Source of the DNA: Methylomonas methanica MC09
GTDB lineage: Bacteria > Pseudomonadota > Gammaproteobacteria > Methylococcales > Methylomonadaceae
Reading direction: 5' to 3'
Assembly (NCBI RefSeq): GCF_000214665.1
Contig: NC_015572.1
Location: forward strand, 3,472,001 to 3,536,000
Length of the DNA stretch: 64,000 nt
Made by a program: the position numbers and the translations under genes. The notes under the pieces were generated by a model that saw nothing but the letters and a program-made list of their open reading frames with translations, was not told the origin of the DNA and ran no database searches. This document shows, piece after piece, positions 1 through 8,817 of the stretch (positions are counted from its first letter, which is position 1; every line of letters begins with the position of its first letter).

Positions 1-428
1 TCGATGGCAAAGCACTTACAGACTAACGCGCCTTCTTCGTGGTCGTCTTTCCATTCTTCGCCTCTATAGTTGGCTACCGCTGCTTGCAGGGCTTCGCGGC
101 CCATGACCGAACAGTGCATTTTTTCCGGTGGCAGGCCATCCAGTTCGGCGGCAATATCCTGATTGGTGACTTTCAGCGCATCATCCAGCGTCAAACCCTT
201 GATGATTTCGGTTAATACCGAAGACGAAGCAATCGCCGAACCGCAACCGAAGGTTTGAAAACCGGCATCCTCAATAATTTCGGAGTCTTCATTGACCTTC
301 AAGGTCAGCCGTAATGCATCGCCGCAACTGATGGAACCCACTTCGCCAATCGCATTGGCCCCTTCCACCGCACCGGCGTTTTTAGGGTTGAAAAAATGGT
401 CTTTAACTTTGTCCGAATAATCCCACAT
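1..428 (-). CDS. nifU: NifU, N-terminal part (runs off the window)
   Basis: Scaffold for assembling Fe-S clusters destined for nitrogenase. The visible 142 residues start [19 protein letters not shown] and carry the three IscU-type scaffold cysteines C35, C62 and C106, followed at the window edge by C137 and C139 of a CKC pair. That pair opens the central [2Fe-2S] domain of NifU. Housekeeping IscU ends before this point, so the gene is NifU rather than IscU. The rest, including the C-terminal Nfu domain, lies outside. It is downstream of the nif-type iscA on the same strand, 18 bases from its stop, so the two are probably one transcript driven by the sigma-54 promoter near 857. Confidence 0.93.
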   Translation of the reverse strand, partial: MWDYSDKVKDHFFNPKNAGAVEGANAIGEVGSISCGDALRLTLKVNEDSEIIEDAGFQTFGCGSAIASSSVLTEIIKGLTLDDALKVTNQDIAAELDGLPPEKMHCSVMGREALQAAVANYRGEEWKDDHEEGALVCKCFAI

Positions 429-446
429 GACTTTAATCTCCGCTTC

Positions 447-803
447 TTAAGAACAGGTTTTGGGGGTGCCACCGTTATCGCCGGTGGTAAACGAAGAGCC
501 GCAAGCGCAGCTTTTGACTGCGTTGGGATTGCTAAACTTAAAACCCGATCCTTCCAGGCTATCCACGAAGTCGATGGACATGCCATCGAGTTTCGGATAA
601 CTGGCTGGATCGACAAACACTTTCACTTCACCGCAATCGATCACGGTATCTTCCGCGGTTTCTTTGTCTTCCAGGCGCAAACCGTAGGACAAACCGGAGC
701 AACCGCCATCTGTCACTTCGATCCGCAGGCCCGCGGTCGGTTTGTCGGAATTGCTGATAAAACGGCCTACGGCTTGTACGGCGCTATCGGTTAAAGTAAT
801 CAT
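447..803 (-). CDS. IscA/HesB-family Fe-S protein, nif-associated (IscA-nif)
   Basis: A-type Fe-S carrier of 118 residues. The family motif is visible: C35 in GGCSGL and the C-terminal CACGSSF pair. A TTG further upstream extends the frame, but the ATG at 803 is preceded by AGGAG at good spacing and starts the conserved MITLTDSAV. Immediate position upstream of nifU, on the same strand, is the arrangement known from Azotobacter, where this gene is called iscA-nif. Its role is taken to be cluster delivery during nitrogenase maturation. Transcription is likely from the -24/-12 promoter at 850-865. Confidence 0.93.
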   Translation of the reverse strand: MITLTDSAVQAVGRFISNSDKPTAGLRIEVTDGGCSGLSYGLRLEDKETAEDTVIDCGEVKVFVDPASYPKLDGMSIDFVDSLEGSGFKFSNPNAVKSCACGSSFTTGDNGGTPKTCS

Positions 804-849
804 TGTTAACTCTCCTGAACGGTTTGGCATTGATCTTGTAAACAGTTAA

Positions 850-865
850 AGCAACCGGCATGCCA
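850..865 (-). promoter_or_regulatory. Sigma-54 (-24/-12) promoter for iscA-nifU
   Basis: Read on the minus strand the sequence is TGGCATGCCGGTTGCT. It matches the sigma-54 consensus TGGCACG-N4-TTGCA with the essential GG and GC 10 bases apart. It lies about 47 bases upstream of the iscA-type start codon at 803. A NifA-type site sits about 100 bases further upstream, the normal geometry for a nif promoter. Confidence 0.75.
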
Positions 866-961
866 TGCGAGAAAATTTTTGCTAAACCGCTGAATTATCT
901 TGCTTCTCGACAACCGGTCACCTTGAACCAGCAATCCGTTTAACAACAATCCCGCTGTCTT

Positions 962-977
962 TGTCGGCTTTGCTACA
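962..977 (-). promoter_or_regulatory. NifA upstream activating sequence (TGT-N10-ACA)
   Basis: The sequence TGTCGGCTTTGCTACA fits the palindromic NifA enhancer TGT-N10-ACA exactly. It is roughly 100-120 bases upstream of the minus-strand -24/-12 promoter, the expected distance. It also lies only about 20 bases before the NifZ-like start on the plus strand, too close to serve that gene in the usual way. Confidence 0.65.
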
Positions 978-998
978 AACCCGTAACAGGAGAACATC

Positions 999-1259
999 AT
1001 GAATATTGAAGATTTGGATTTAGGCGATGTGGTTTTTGCCGCGCATACCATCATCGACGATGGCAGCATGCCGGATAGCGAGGAAGGCGCAGTGCTGGCT
1101 GAAGAAGGCGCTCGCGGCGTCATCGTCATGAAAGGCTATGTGGAAGAAGACCCTAGCCGCAGCGTATTTTTAGTGCGCTTCGAGGACAGCGAGTTGAACC
1201 TGGGCCGGCCGATCGGCTGCTGGACTGAGGATTTGATGGTGCCGGAACTGGTATCCTAA
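999..1259 (+). CDS. NifZ-family protein
   Basis: Short protein of 86 residues that looks like the NifZ domain: DGSMPDSEEGAVLAEEGARG followed by a VYLVRF-like strand and a GCW turn. NifZ takes part in forming the second P-cluster of nitrogenase MoFe protein. This copy is only the core domain, shorter than the ~150-residue NifZ of Azotobacter, so it may be a paralogue rather than the main NifZ. The start ATG at 999 follows AGGAG. The gene is divergent from iscA-nifU and is followed after 65 bases by a tandem nitroreductase. Family assignment is by motif; the specific role is inferred. Confidence 0.75.
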   Translation: MNIEDLDLGDVVFAAHTIIDDGSMPDSEEGAVLAEEGARGVIVMKGYVEEDPSRSVFLVRFEDSELNLGRPIGCWTEDLMVPELVS

Positions 1260-1324
1260 CGATAGAGGGGCGGTCATCGTTACTGCCTTAGCCATTAAAA
1301 GCATCGCCTTGCGCGCAGGACATC

Positions 1325-2917
1325 ATGGAAAACGCCACCGACGCCGTACTGAATTATCATCAACGCACCAAGCATCAATTGAACGCTTATGCCAAAGGTC
1401 CGGAGTCGCTGGACTGGGACGACCAGCCCAATCCGTTTCGGCGGTTTAAGGGTTGCGAAACGGTAACGCTGGCCACGCCGGGTGTCGAACTGGACTGCCT
1501 GTTTGCCGATCTGGACAAGCCGGAGATGATTACGCCGCAGCCGTTCAACCTGGACAAACTTGGCTTATTGCTCGAATTATCCTTCGGCCTGTCGGCCTGG
1601 AAACAATTCGGCCCGGACCGCTGGGCCTTGCGCTGCAACCCGTCCAGCGGCAACCTGCATCCCACCGAAGCTTATCTGGTTTGCACTAACGCCGAACTGC
1701 TGCAACCCGGCGTATACCACTATGTCAGTCACGATCACCATCTGGAACGCCGCGCTACATTTGACCCGAGCGCAGGCGAGCCGGCCTGTTATATCGGCCT
1801 ATCGTCCATCCACTGGCGGGAAGCCTGGAAATACGGCGAACGGGCCTTTCGCTATTGCCAGCATGACATCGGCCATGCATTGGCGGCGCTAAGTTATGCC
1901 GCCGCCTGCCTGGGCTGGTCGATCAAATTAATCGGCGAAGCCGGCGACGCCGACCTTGCCCATTGGCTGGGCTTGGACCGGCAGGAGGATTTCGTCGCAC
2001 ACGAGCGCGAGGCCCCTGACCTGTTTTGCCGACTTCACACCGGCAATACCAGCCATAACCCGTTCAATGCCGAACAATTAGCGCCACTGTATGCAACGGC
2101 GCGCTGGTTCGGTCAGGCCGAACGCTTAAGCGGCCGGCATTTTTACCGCTGGCCGATTATCGACGAAGTGGCGGTATCGGCAGAAAAACCTCCGACTGCA
2201 GTTGAACGTAAAGAAATGCCTGTTTTGCCGTTACCGGCGCCCAGCCGAAATTTACCCGCCAGCGGCTTGATACGTCAGCGCCGCAGCGCTCAACATTTCA
2301 ACGGTAAAGCCGACTCTTTGCCTTTGGCCGATTTTCAGCGGATTATGCTGGCGCTGTTGCCCAACGCCAAGCCGCCGTTTACGGCCTGGAACTGGTCGCC
2401 GCAGATACATATGCTGTTGTTTGTGCATCGGGTCGACGGTCTGGAGCCGGGTCTGTACTTTTTGCCGCGCGAAGCTCGGGATGTAGCGACGTTAAAGCAA
2501 GCGTTTTCCAAGGATTTTATCTGGCAGGCGGTTGACGCGCCTTTCGAGTTTTACCGACTGGTGGCGGGTAATGTGCGGCAGGCCGCCAAAACCCTGTCCT
2601 GCCACCAACCGATTGCCAGCGACAGTGCCTTTAGCTTGGGGATGCTGGCTCGCTTTTCCGAAAATATCGCAGCCAAAGCCTGGCGTTACCGGCGGCTGTT
2701 TTGGGAGTCAGGGCTGTTGGGGCAAATTCTGTATCTGGAGGCGGAAGCCGCCGGCATTCGCGGCACCGGCATCGGCTGTTTTTTCGACGATGCCGTGCAC
2801 GGCGTATTGGGATTGCAAGATAGCAACTGGCAAAGCCTGTACCACTTTACCTTGGGCACGCCATTGGATGATCGCCGCCTGGAAACGCTGCCGGCTTATG
2901 CCCATCTTCTGAAATGA
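1325..2917 (+). CDS. SagB/ThcOx-type tandem nitroreductase family protein
   Basis: 530-residue FMN-dependent oxidoreductase with two nitroreductase-fold halves. The first (about residues 40-245) has RCNPSSGNLHPTEAYLV, typical of SagB/ThcOx dehydrogenases. The second begins near residue 315 with IRQRRSAQHF, the usual N-terminal arginine motif. SagB-type enzymes oxidise azoline rings in peptide natural products, but double-domain stand-alone forms like this are widespread and of unknown role. No precursor peptide, cyclodehydratase or docking protein is next to it. It is same-strand with the NifZ-like gene, which suggests expression with nitrogen fixation; the substrate cannot be read from the sequence. 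Confidence 0.8.
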   Translation: MENATDAVLNYHQRTKHQLNAYAKGPESLDWDDQPNPFRRFKGCETVTLATPGVELDCLFADLDKPEMITPQPFNLDKLGLLLELSFGLSAWKQFGPDRWALRCNPSSGNLHPTEAYLVCTNAELLQPGVYHYVSHDHHLERRATFDPSAGEPACYIGLSSIHWREAWKYGERAFRYCQHDIGHALAALSYAAACLGWSIKLIGEAGDADLAHWLGLDRQEDFVAHEREAPDLFCRLHTGNTSHNPFNAEQLAPLYATARWFGQAERLSGRHFYRWPIIDEVAVSAEKPPTAVERKEMPVLPLPAPSRNLPASGLIRQRRSAQHFNGKADSLPLADFQRIMLALLPNAKPPFTAWNWSPQIHMLLFVHRVDGLEPGLYFLPREARDVATLKQAFSKDFIWQAVDAPFEFYRLVAGNVRQAAKTLSCHQPIASDSAFSLGMLARFSENIAAKAWRYRRLFWESGLLGQILYLEAEAAGIRGTGIGCFFDDAVHGVLGLQDSNWQSLYHFTLGTPLDDRRLETLPAYAHLLK

Positions 2918-2935
2918 CGTTAATCCCGGCCTGCC

Positions 2936-3529
2936 CTAATCGGTGTTAATGGTCAGCAATGCAGCGGCCATTTCCCGATTCAGCTGGGTCAAGCATTGAT
3001 TGAGGGCTTCGACTTTCAATTGCGCATTGTCGTTATCGGCCGCTACTTTATAGCTGCTCTGCCTGCTTAGAACCACCTCATCGTCCCGGCTGGCCTGCCA
3101 CTGCGCGGTTAAACGGGCTTGCCCCTCCGGATCGATATGAAATTCCAAAACGGTGACCGCCAAAGCCAGTTTAGCTTGTCTGGCGCGTTGGCTATTGGTC
3201 GACACCACGTCCGCCGGCATCATAACGCTTAAATCCTGCAATATCACCCGCGTCATATTATCGTCCAGACTTTCGGCCCAGCGATGCAACTCGTCCAACT
3301 GATAGGTATTTTTGCCGCTGGCGGATACCAATTGCGCGCGCTCCAGGTAATGCGGAATTCGTACCGGCGCTAATGCCAGCGTGGGTTTGCCGGCCATCAC
3401 GGACAAACCCGGCGCTTCCGCCGCAGCCAAGGGTTCCAGCAGATAGAACCGTGAGGTCGGCGACGAGCCGATGCAGCCTGTTTGAGCCAACACGGCCAAC
3501 CCCAATAATATTCGTATTAGATACCGCAT
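2936..3529 (-). CDS. PqiC/ABC-transport auxiliary lipoprotein
   Basis: 197-residue outer-membrane lipoprotein of the PqiC (YmbA) family. The N-terminus is a signal sequence ending in AQTGC, with C19 as the probable lipid-bearing cysteine. FYLLEP directly after it is the typical first strand of the ABC_trans_aux domain. It is the last gene of the minus-strand operon mlaE-mlaF-mlaD-pqiC, starting 12 bases after the MCE gene. In such systems this lipoprotein is thought to complete a path for lipids across the periplasm. Confidence 0.85.
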   Translation of the reverse strand: MRYLIRILLGLAVLAQTGCIGSSPTSRFYLLEPLAAAEAPGLSVMAGKPTLALAPVRIPHYLERAQLVSASGKNTYQLDELHRWAESLDDNMTRVILQDLSVMMPADVVSTNSQRARQAKLALAVTVLEFHIDPEGQARLTAQWQASRDDEVVLSRQSSYKVAADNDNAQLKVEALNQCLTQLNREMAAALLTINTD

Positions 3530-3541
3530 CGTACTTTCTTC

Positions 3542-4567
3542 CTATTGTTGCTTGCCGGACAAAATGGCTTCCGGATGCCGCTCCAAATAATCGCCTAAAT
3601 CTCGAATCGAGCGGGCCGCTTGCTTAATGGCATTTAAGGTGTCCGTCAATGCCGAACTGGGCCCTACCGCATGATCGACTTGTTTTAAAGCGGTTTGGGC
3701 CTGCTGTAAGGCGGCGGTTGCCGCCACCATGGTTTTATCGGAACTACTCAATAAACCCGGCAAGCTTTTTTGCAATTCCTGCACCATATCGTGGGCTTCC
3801 TTGACCAAATCGTTACTGTTGAGAATGGCCTTGTCGGCATGCAGCAAAATCGGCTCGAGGTTTTTGTTCAGGGTTTTGGTGGACTGTTGCAGTTCAACCA
3901 AGGTTTCCGCCAAGGCAACTTGCGACTTCTTCACATCCTCGGAGGCTAGCAGGACTTTGATTTCGCGCAAGCTGGAGGCAAAGTCCTGGACGATTTCATC
4001 CAGGGGTAAGGCACGCAATTTTTGCGCGACTTCTTCGGCGGTATTGCGGAGCTCGTCGGTAGCGGTCGGCAGACTGGGAATTTCCAATAAGCCTTTATAT
4101 TCCAGGCTGGCGAACATCGGCGGTTTATCGGGATAAAAATTAAGATCCACATACAGCAAACCCGTCAATAAACTCTGGGTTTCCAACCGGGCCCGCATCC
4201 CCAGTTTAACCAAATTGTCACGACTGGCTATGCGCTCATCCGAACTCATATTTTCAGGCATGTGCCCGCCGCCCGAGCTATTTAAATTATTCCGATCGAT
4301 CTCCACGACTACCGGCTTATAGATCTTACCGCCCTTCGGATCGAATTGCAGAGAGATCTCCTTGACCTGGCCTATCTTGACGCCCTGCATCTTTACAGGC
4401 GCGCCCACCTCAAGCCCGTTCAGCGACGAATCGAAATACACGACAAAACGTATTTTGTCGGCGTTAAAATCCTGGGCACCACCGAATATCAGCAGGGCCG
4501 CTACCAACAACGCCAGCGCGCCCAAACTGAAACCGCCAATCAGGGCCGGATTAACAGGTTTACTCAT
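3542..4567 (-). CDS. MlaD-family MCE domain protein
   Basis: 341 residues with one N-terminal membrane helix (about 10-30), one MCE domain (about 40-120) and a long helical C-terminal region that could form a needle-like tube. MCE proteins bind lipids in the periplasm and sit on an MlaFE ABC core. A single MCE domain plus a long coiled tail is longer than E. coli MlaD (~180 residues) and resembles the forms paired with PqiC-type lipoproteins. The ATPase gene ends 2 bases before this gene starts, so the two are closely co-transcribed. Confidence 0.88.
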   Translation of the reverse strand: MSKPVNPALIGGFSLGALALLVAALLIFGGAQDFNADKIRFVVYFDSSLNGLEVGAPVKMQGVKIGQVKEISLQFDPKGGKIYKPVVVEIDRNNLNSSGGGHMPENMSSDERIASRDNLVKLGMRARLETQSLLTGLLYVDLNFYPDKPPMFASLEYKGLLEIPSLPTATDELRNTAEEVAQKLRALPLDEIVQDFASSLREIKVLLASEDVKKSQVALAETLVELQQSTKTLNKNLEPILLHADKAILNSNDLVKEAHDMVQELQKSLPGLLSSSDKTMVAATAALQQAQTALKQVDHAVGPSSALTDTLNAIKQAARSIRDLGDYLERHPEAILSGKQQ

Positions 4568-4569
4568 CG

Positions 4570-5346
4570 TTATAACACTCCCATCTTTTGGTCGACACGG
4601 CCCTCGCCCCGGGTCAAAAATTGAATGATCCGGGGGTCGTCGGACTCCGCCAGTAACTTATTAGGATTTCCGGTAGCCAGCATGGTTTTACTTTCCGGGT
4701 CGAGAAACACCGAATCGGTGCCTATGGCGAAAATACTGGCCAATTCATGCGTCACCACCACGATAGTGGTACCCAGGGTATCGCGCAAACTGAGGATCAG
4801 GTCGTCCAACAGTCGGGCGCTGACCGGGTCCAGGCCGGCGGAGGGTTCGTCGAAAAACAGTATTTCCGGGTCCAGAGCCATGGCCCTGGCCAGCCCGGCG
4901 CGTTTTTGCATGCCGCCGCTGATTTCGGCCGGATAATAATCCTCGAAGCCGGCCAAACCCACTAGCGCCAGCTTATACGACACCATGTCGGCAATTTCCG
5001 CCTTGCTCAGATCGGTAAATTCGCCCAGCGGCAAGGCGATATTCTCTGCCAGCGTCAAGGAACTGAACAGCGCCCCGCTTTGGTATAACACGCCGATCCG
5101 GCGCATGACCTTAATGCGTTGCTCGGCATCCGCTTGCCAAAAGTTTTGTTTATCGTAAAACACGGCCCCCTTGGCGGGCTGATGCAGGCCTATCAGATGT
5201 TTCAACAAGGTACTCTTGCCGCAACCGCTGCCGCCCATCACGATGAATACCGCGCCGTGGCCGATCGTAAAATTCAAATCGCGCTGAATCACGAAATCGC
5301 CGTAGGCCATGGTCAAATCATCCACCGTAATATGCGCTGTCGTCAT
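4570..5346 (-). CDS. mlaF: ABC transporter ATPase, MlaF type
   Basis: 258-residue ATPase with Walker A GGSGCGKST at 38-46, signature ISGGMQKRAGLARA and Walker B ILFFDEPSAGLDP. The GGMQKR form of the signature is characteristic of MlaF-type ATPases that energise MCE lipid transporters. The gene lies between the permease (14 bases upstream) and the MCE gene, as expected for one transporter operon. Confidence 0.92.
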   Translation of the reverse strand: MTTAHITVDDLTMAYGDFVIQRDLNFTIGHGAVFIVMGGSGCGKSTLLKHLIGLHQPAKGAVFYDKQNFWQADAEQRIKVMRRIGVLYQSGALFSSLTLAENIALPLGEFTDLSKAEIADMVSYKLALVGLAGFEDYYPAEISGGMQKRAGLARAMALDPEILFFDEPSAGLDPVSARLLDDLILSLRDTLGTTIVVVTHELASIFAIGTDSVFLDPESKTMLATGNPNKLLAESDDPRIIQFLTRGEGRVDQKMGVL

Positions 5347-5360
5347 AATATCGCTTCCGG

Positions 5361-6518
5361 CTAGATCTTCATTTGGTTAAGAACCAGGGTAATCAGAGAA
5401 TCCGATACCACGATATAGACTATGCTGTCGACCACGGCTGCCGTTGCCGCATCGCCCACCGCCGAGGCGCTACGGCCGCAAGCCATGCCGCGCATGCAGC
5501 CGGCAATGGCTATCAGCACCGCGAATACTACGCTTTTGAAAAATCCGACCGAAAAATCGACGATATCGACCGCCTTGGTAATTTCATGGTAATACTGCGT
5601 TATCGAAACATCGAAGGCGCCGTAGCTGACGGCCGCCCCGCCCAGTATGCCCAACAGATCGGCATACAAGGTCAATAACGGCATCATCAATACCAGGGCC
5701 AGCATTCGCGGAATCACCAGAAACTCCACGGGTGAAATACCCATGGTTCTTAAGGCATCGATTTCGCTGTTCACGTTCATGGTGCCCAGTTGCGCGGCAT
5801 AGGCCGCGCCGGTGCGGCCGGACATGATGATTGCCGTCATCAATGGCCCCATCTCGCGCACCGTGCCCAAAGCCACTAAATCGGCGATATAAATCTGCGC
5901 GCCGAACATGGCCAATTGCAAAGCGCCGACAAAGGCCAGAATCAAGCCGACCAACAAACTGATCAAGGAGACTATCGGAAAACCGTTAGGTCCGGCATCC
6001 TGAATAAAAATGAATAAATCCAGCAAACGAAACCGTGCCCGCCCTCTTAATACTGCGCCAAACGCCAGTATCAATTCGCCCAGAAAAATCACCAGCTGCC
6101 GGCAGTCTTCCATCATGTTGAGGATGCTATTGCCGACATTGACTAACAAGGAAGCACGTTCACTGCGGCGGCGGGCTCCGCTTCGTTCCGGAACCGCGCG
6201 AGCCAACGCCAATAGTTCTTGTACGCCTTGCGGCATGGCGCCGACATCGCAATCGATCGACTCGGCTACGCAATAATCGGCAATTTTTAACAGATAACTG
6301 GGCAATCGGCTATCCCAATCCGCAAGCCCGACCGGCTGAATCAACATCCGATCAATCGGCTGCGATGCAAGCTTTGCCAGCACCTGCTCGACCGGTTCGA
6401 TATGGGCTGCACGCGTCCACTGTCCGCCCATTTCCAAGATTGCGGTAGCATTCGTATCGCTACGAACGGCTATAGATCCGACAATTTCAGACTGGTGGCT
6501 GGACTTGGCTTTACGCAT
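5361..6518 (-). CDS. mlaE: MlaE-type permease with N-terminal STAS-like region
   Basis: 385 residues. The last ~235 form the MlaE permease domain, with the conserved TAIIMSGRTGAAYAAQLGTM. The first ~140 residues look like a STAS-type domain of the kind that is separate (MlaB) in E. coli; here it is fused to the permease. It heads the operon mlaE-mlaF-mlaD-pqiC and would form the inner-membrane core for phospholipid trafficking between inner and outer membranes. No MlaC or MlaA is in the window, and the direction of transport cannot be inferred. Confidence 0.9.
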   Translation of the reverse strand: MRKAKSSHQSEIVGSIAVRSDTNATAILEMGGQWTRAAHIEPVEQVLAKLASQPIDRMLIQPVGLADWDSRLPSYLLKIADYCVAESIDCDVGAMPQGVQELLALARAVPERSGARRRSERASLLVNVGNSILNMMEDCRQLVIFLGELILAFGAVLRGRARFRLLDLFIFIQDAGPNGFPIVSLISLLVGLILAFVGALQLAMFGAQIYIADLVALGTVREMGPLMTAIIMSGRTGAAYAAQLGTMNVNSEIDALRTMGISPVEFLVIPRMLALVLMMPLLTLYADLLGILGGAAVSYGAFDVSITQYYHEITKAVDIVDFSVGFFKSVVFAVLIAIAGCMRGMACGRSASAVGDAATAAVVDSIVYIVVSDSLITLVLNQMKI

Positions 6519-6758
6519 ATCAGATTAATTTTGTTGAGTAATGAGCGCGGGTCACCCAAGCGGATGTGAACTTTTCAGCAACTCTGGGTCGATCATAACA
6601 ATTTTTACCAGAGAACTTGAGATGAATGCATGCTCGGACAGTAAGAACATCGGAATTGTTCAGTTACCAAGGCAATTGAATACAAAGTCGCGGATAATTT
6701 CCGCGCCGGCAACGAAAATACAGTACAAAAATTTAGCGCACCGTGGAAGGGTCGCTTT

Positions 6759-7187
6759 TTAGCTTCGCCATTCCATGATGTGGTCTTCCGGGTCCACCTG
6801 GGGAGACTCGTGGATAGCGTAGGAGCGAATCGACATCCCGGACTGATGTACCGATTGCGCGCTACCCGATTTTAAGGGGTGCCAATCCGGCAAAGGTTGA
6901 CCGTTACTCAACAACCGATACGCACAGGTATCCGGCAGCCATTGGTATTCGGAAAAATCGTGCTGTTTTAAATCGATACACTCGGGCACCAGAGAGCATC
7001 GTTGACTGTAATTAGTACAAAGACAGGTTTTCAGGTCGATCAGTTTACAGGCCACGCTGGTCATGGCGATTTCGCCAGTGTCTTCATCTTCGAGCTTAAC
7101 CAGACAACATTTTCCGCAGCGGTCGCAGACAGACTCCCATTCCTCCGGCGTCATTTCCTGCAAAGTCTTGATTTCCCAAAATGTCAT
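6759..7187 (-). CDS. YcgN/UPF0260 cysteine-cluster protein
   Basis: 142-residue protein of the YcgN family. The N-terminal cysteine cluster CDRCGKCC (C21, C24, C27, C28) and later conserved cysteines suggest binding of a metal or Fe-S cluster, as in the CxxCxxCC family at large. Its function is not established. It is the last gene of the run ctaA-ftsY, ftsE, ftsX, ycgN: its start at 7187 is one base short of the ftsX stop, so it is very likely translated from the same transcript. Confidence 0.88.
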   Translation of the reverse strand: MTFWEIKTLQEMTPEEWESVCDRCGKCCLVKLEDEDTGEIAMTSVACKLIDLKTCLCTNYSQRCSLVPECIDLKQHDFSEYQWLPDTCAYRLLSNGQPLPDWHPLKSGSAQSVHQSGMSIRSYAIHESPQVDPEDHIMEWRS

Positions 7188-7188
7188 G

Positions 7189-8160
7189 TCATTGCGGTTT
7201 AAGCTGCCGCAGCTGGTAATGCAACACCGCCCAGGAACCCAGCACGGCCAAGCCCGAGGCCATCATCAATAACAGGATGAACTCCGAAAAACTCAAATAG
7301 AGTAATTGAAACGAGCTGTTATATAAACCGGAGAGCTTTTCCACCGGCGTTTCGACTATTAACAACATAATGGTGATGATCAGCCAAGCGGAAAAACCGG
7401 CAATAAAACCCAGCCAGAAGCCGGTGTACAGAAACGGTCTTTGTATAAACGCATGGGTGGCGCCGACCAGCTTGGAGATGAACACTTCGTCCTGACGATT
7501 GTGCAATTCCAGGCGTATGGTGTTGCCGGTAATAAAGGTGACGGCAAAACCCAACAGTACGCTAACCAAAGTGACGCCGCGGCTGGCTATACGCATAATG
7601 GCTTGCAAACGCTCCACCCACTGCATATCCACCTGCACGAAATCCACCTGCGGCATCTGTTTGAATTCCGCCATTAAGGCATCCAACGCTTCCCGGTTAT
7701 CCAACACATCTTTAGGCAGCACCTGAATTACATTGGGCAGAGGATTGCCTTCCAGCGCATTCAAGGCGTCTCCGAAACCGCTGTTAGCTTTGAATTCGTC
7801 CATCGCCTGTTTCTTACCGATGAATTTGACGCTTTCTATCTGCGGGTGACGCGCCAATTCGTCAGCCAATTTTTGCCCGGCCGCTTCGCTGACAGGGTCT
7901 TTCAAAAACAGCGACATCTGGTTGCTGGCTTGCAAATTGCCGGTCAATTGCTGGATGTTAGCCACCACGATATAAAAACACCCCGCCAATGCTATGGCGA
8001 CGGCCAGCACCAAAATCGTCATACTGGAGGTAACCGGTGCCCGGCTTAAGCGGCCCAGGCTGGAAAACAGGCCATGGGCATGATTCAACAAATAGGCCTG
8101 GAATATTTCTATCAAGCGTTCGCCGGTATGTTTGCGGCGTGTCTGTCGTTTCATATTCAA
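7189..8160 (-). CDS. ftsX: Cell division protein FtsX
   Basis: 323-residue permease-like subunit of FtsEX, which couples ATP hydrolysis at the septum to activation of cell-wall hydrolases. A cytoplasmic N-terminus is followed by a first helix near 50-70, a periplasmic domain with the pattern QMSLFLK, and three C-terminal helices. It overlaps ftsE by four bases (ATGA type). The order ftsY-ftsE-ftsX is the standard gammaproteobacterial one. Confidence 0.93.
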   Translation of the reverse strand: MNMKRQTRRKHTGERLIEIFQAYLLNHAHGLFSSLGRLSRAPVTSSMTILVLAVAIALAGCFYIVVANIQQLTGNLQASNQMSLFLKDPVSEAAGQKLADELARHPQIESVKFIGKKQAMDEFKANSGFGDALNALEGNPLPNVIQVLPKDVLDNREALDALMAEFKQMPQVDFVQVDMQWVERLQAIMRIASRGVTLVSVLLGFAVTFITGNTIRLELHNRQDEVFISKLVGATHAFIQRPFLYTGFWLGFIAGFSAWLIITIMLLIVETPVEKLSGLYNSSFQLLYLSFSEFILLLMMASGLAVLGSWAVLHYQLRQLKPQ

Positions 8161-8813
8161 CTCGCTAACATCCTGCCGTGATCGAGCGTCAACACCCGAT
8201 GTCCGAGCCGCTGTATCAGTTCGACATCGTGAGTGGCAATCAACACCGTCACGCCAACTTGCATGAATTGTTCGAACATATGCATGACCTCGGCGGACAG
8301 GTCCGGGTCCAGATTGCCGGTGGGTTCGTCGGCCAAAATCATTTTAGGTTTGTTGACAATGGCGCGGGCAATACCGACCCGCTGCTGCTCCCCGCCGGAC
8401 AGCGACAAGGGATATTTTCTTTCCTTGCCCAATAAACTGACCTTATCCAGGGCCGCCCGCACCCGCCGGGATATATCGTGATGCGAATAGCCGGACACAA
8501 TCAACGGTAACGCCACGTTGTCGAATACGGTTCTATCGTTCAGCAATTTATAGTCTTGAAAAATCAACCCTAAGTTGCGGCGCATATAGGGGATTCTGCG
8601 TTCGCTGATGCGGGTGATGTCCTTGCCGTCCAACATCACATTGCCTCGGGTACAGTGCTCCATCATGGCGATTAACTTGAGCAGCGTACTTTTGCCGGCA
8701 CCCGAGCGGCCGGTCAGAAAAGCCATTTCGCCACGCGCCAAACGAAAGCTGACATCGATGAGCGCGTCACCGGCGTCGGGGTAGCGTTTGCATACGTGTT
8801 CGAATCTCAACAT
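8157..8813 (-). CDS. ftsE: Cell division ATPase FtsE
   Basis: 218-residue ABC ATPase partner of FtsX. Walker A is GRSGAGKST, the signature [14 protein letters not shown], and Walker [13 protein letters not shown]. The length is the family norm (~220). It starts 4 bases after the stop of the ctaA-ftsY fusion and overlaps ftsX, so the three form one operon. Confidence 0.95.
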   Translation of the reverse strand: MLRFEHVCKRYPDAGDALIDVSFRLARGEMAFLTGRSGAGKSTLLKLIAMMEHCTRGNVMLDGKDITRISERRIPYMRRNLGLIFQDYKLLNDRTVFDNVALPLIVSGYSHHDISRRVRAALDKVSLLGKERKYPLSLSGGEQQRVGIARAIVNKPKMILADEPTGNLDPDLSAEVMHMFEQFMQVGVTVLIATHDVELIQRLGHRVLTLDHGRMLAS

Positions 8814-8817
8814 GCTT

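Noticed and set aside
821..840. Plus-strand sigma-54 promoter for the NifZ-like gene (TGGCATTGATCTTGTA)
   Set aside because: The essential GC at -12 is GT here and the distance to the gene is long; too weak to list.
6541..6762. 73-codon frame between mlaE and ycgN
   Set aside because: No ribosome binding site, no recognisable motif and mixed composition. The gap is better read as the promoter region of the mla operon.
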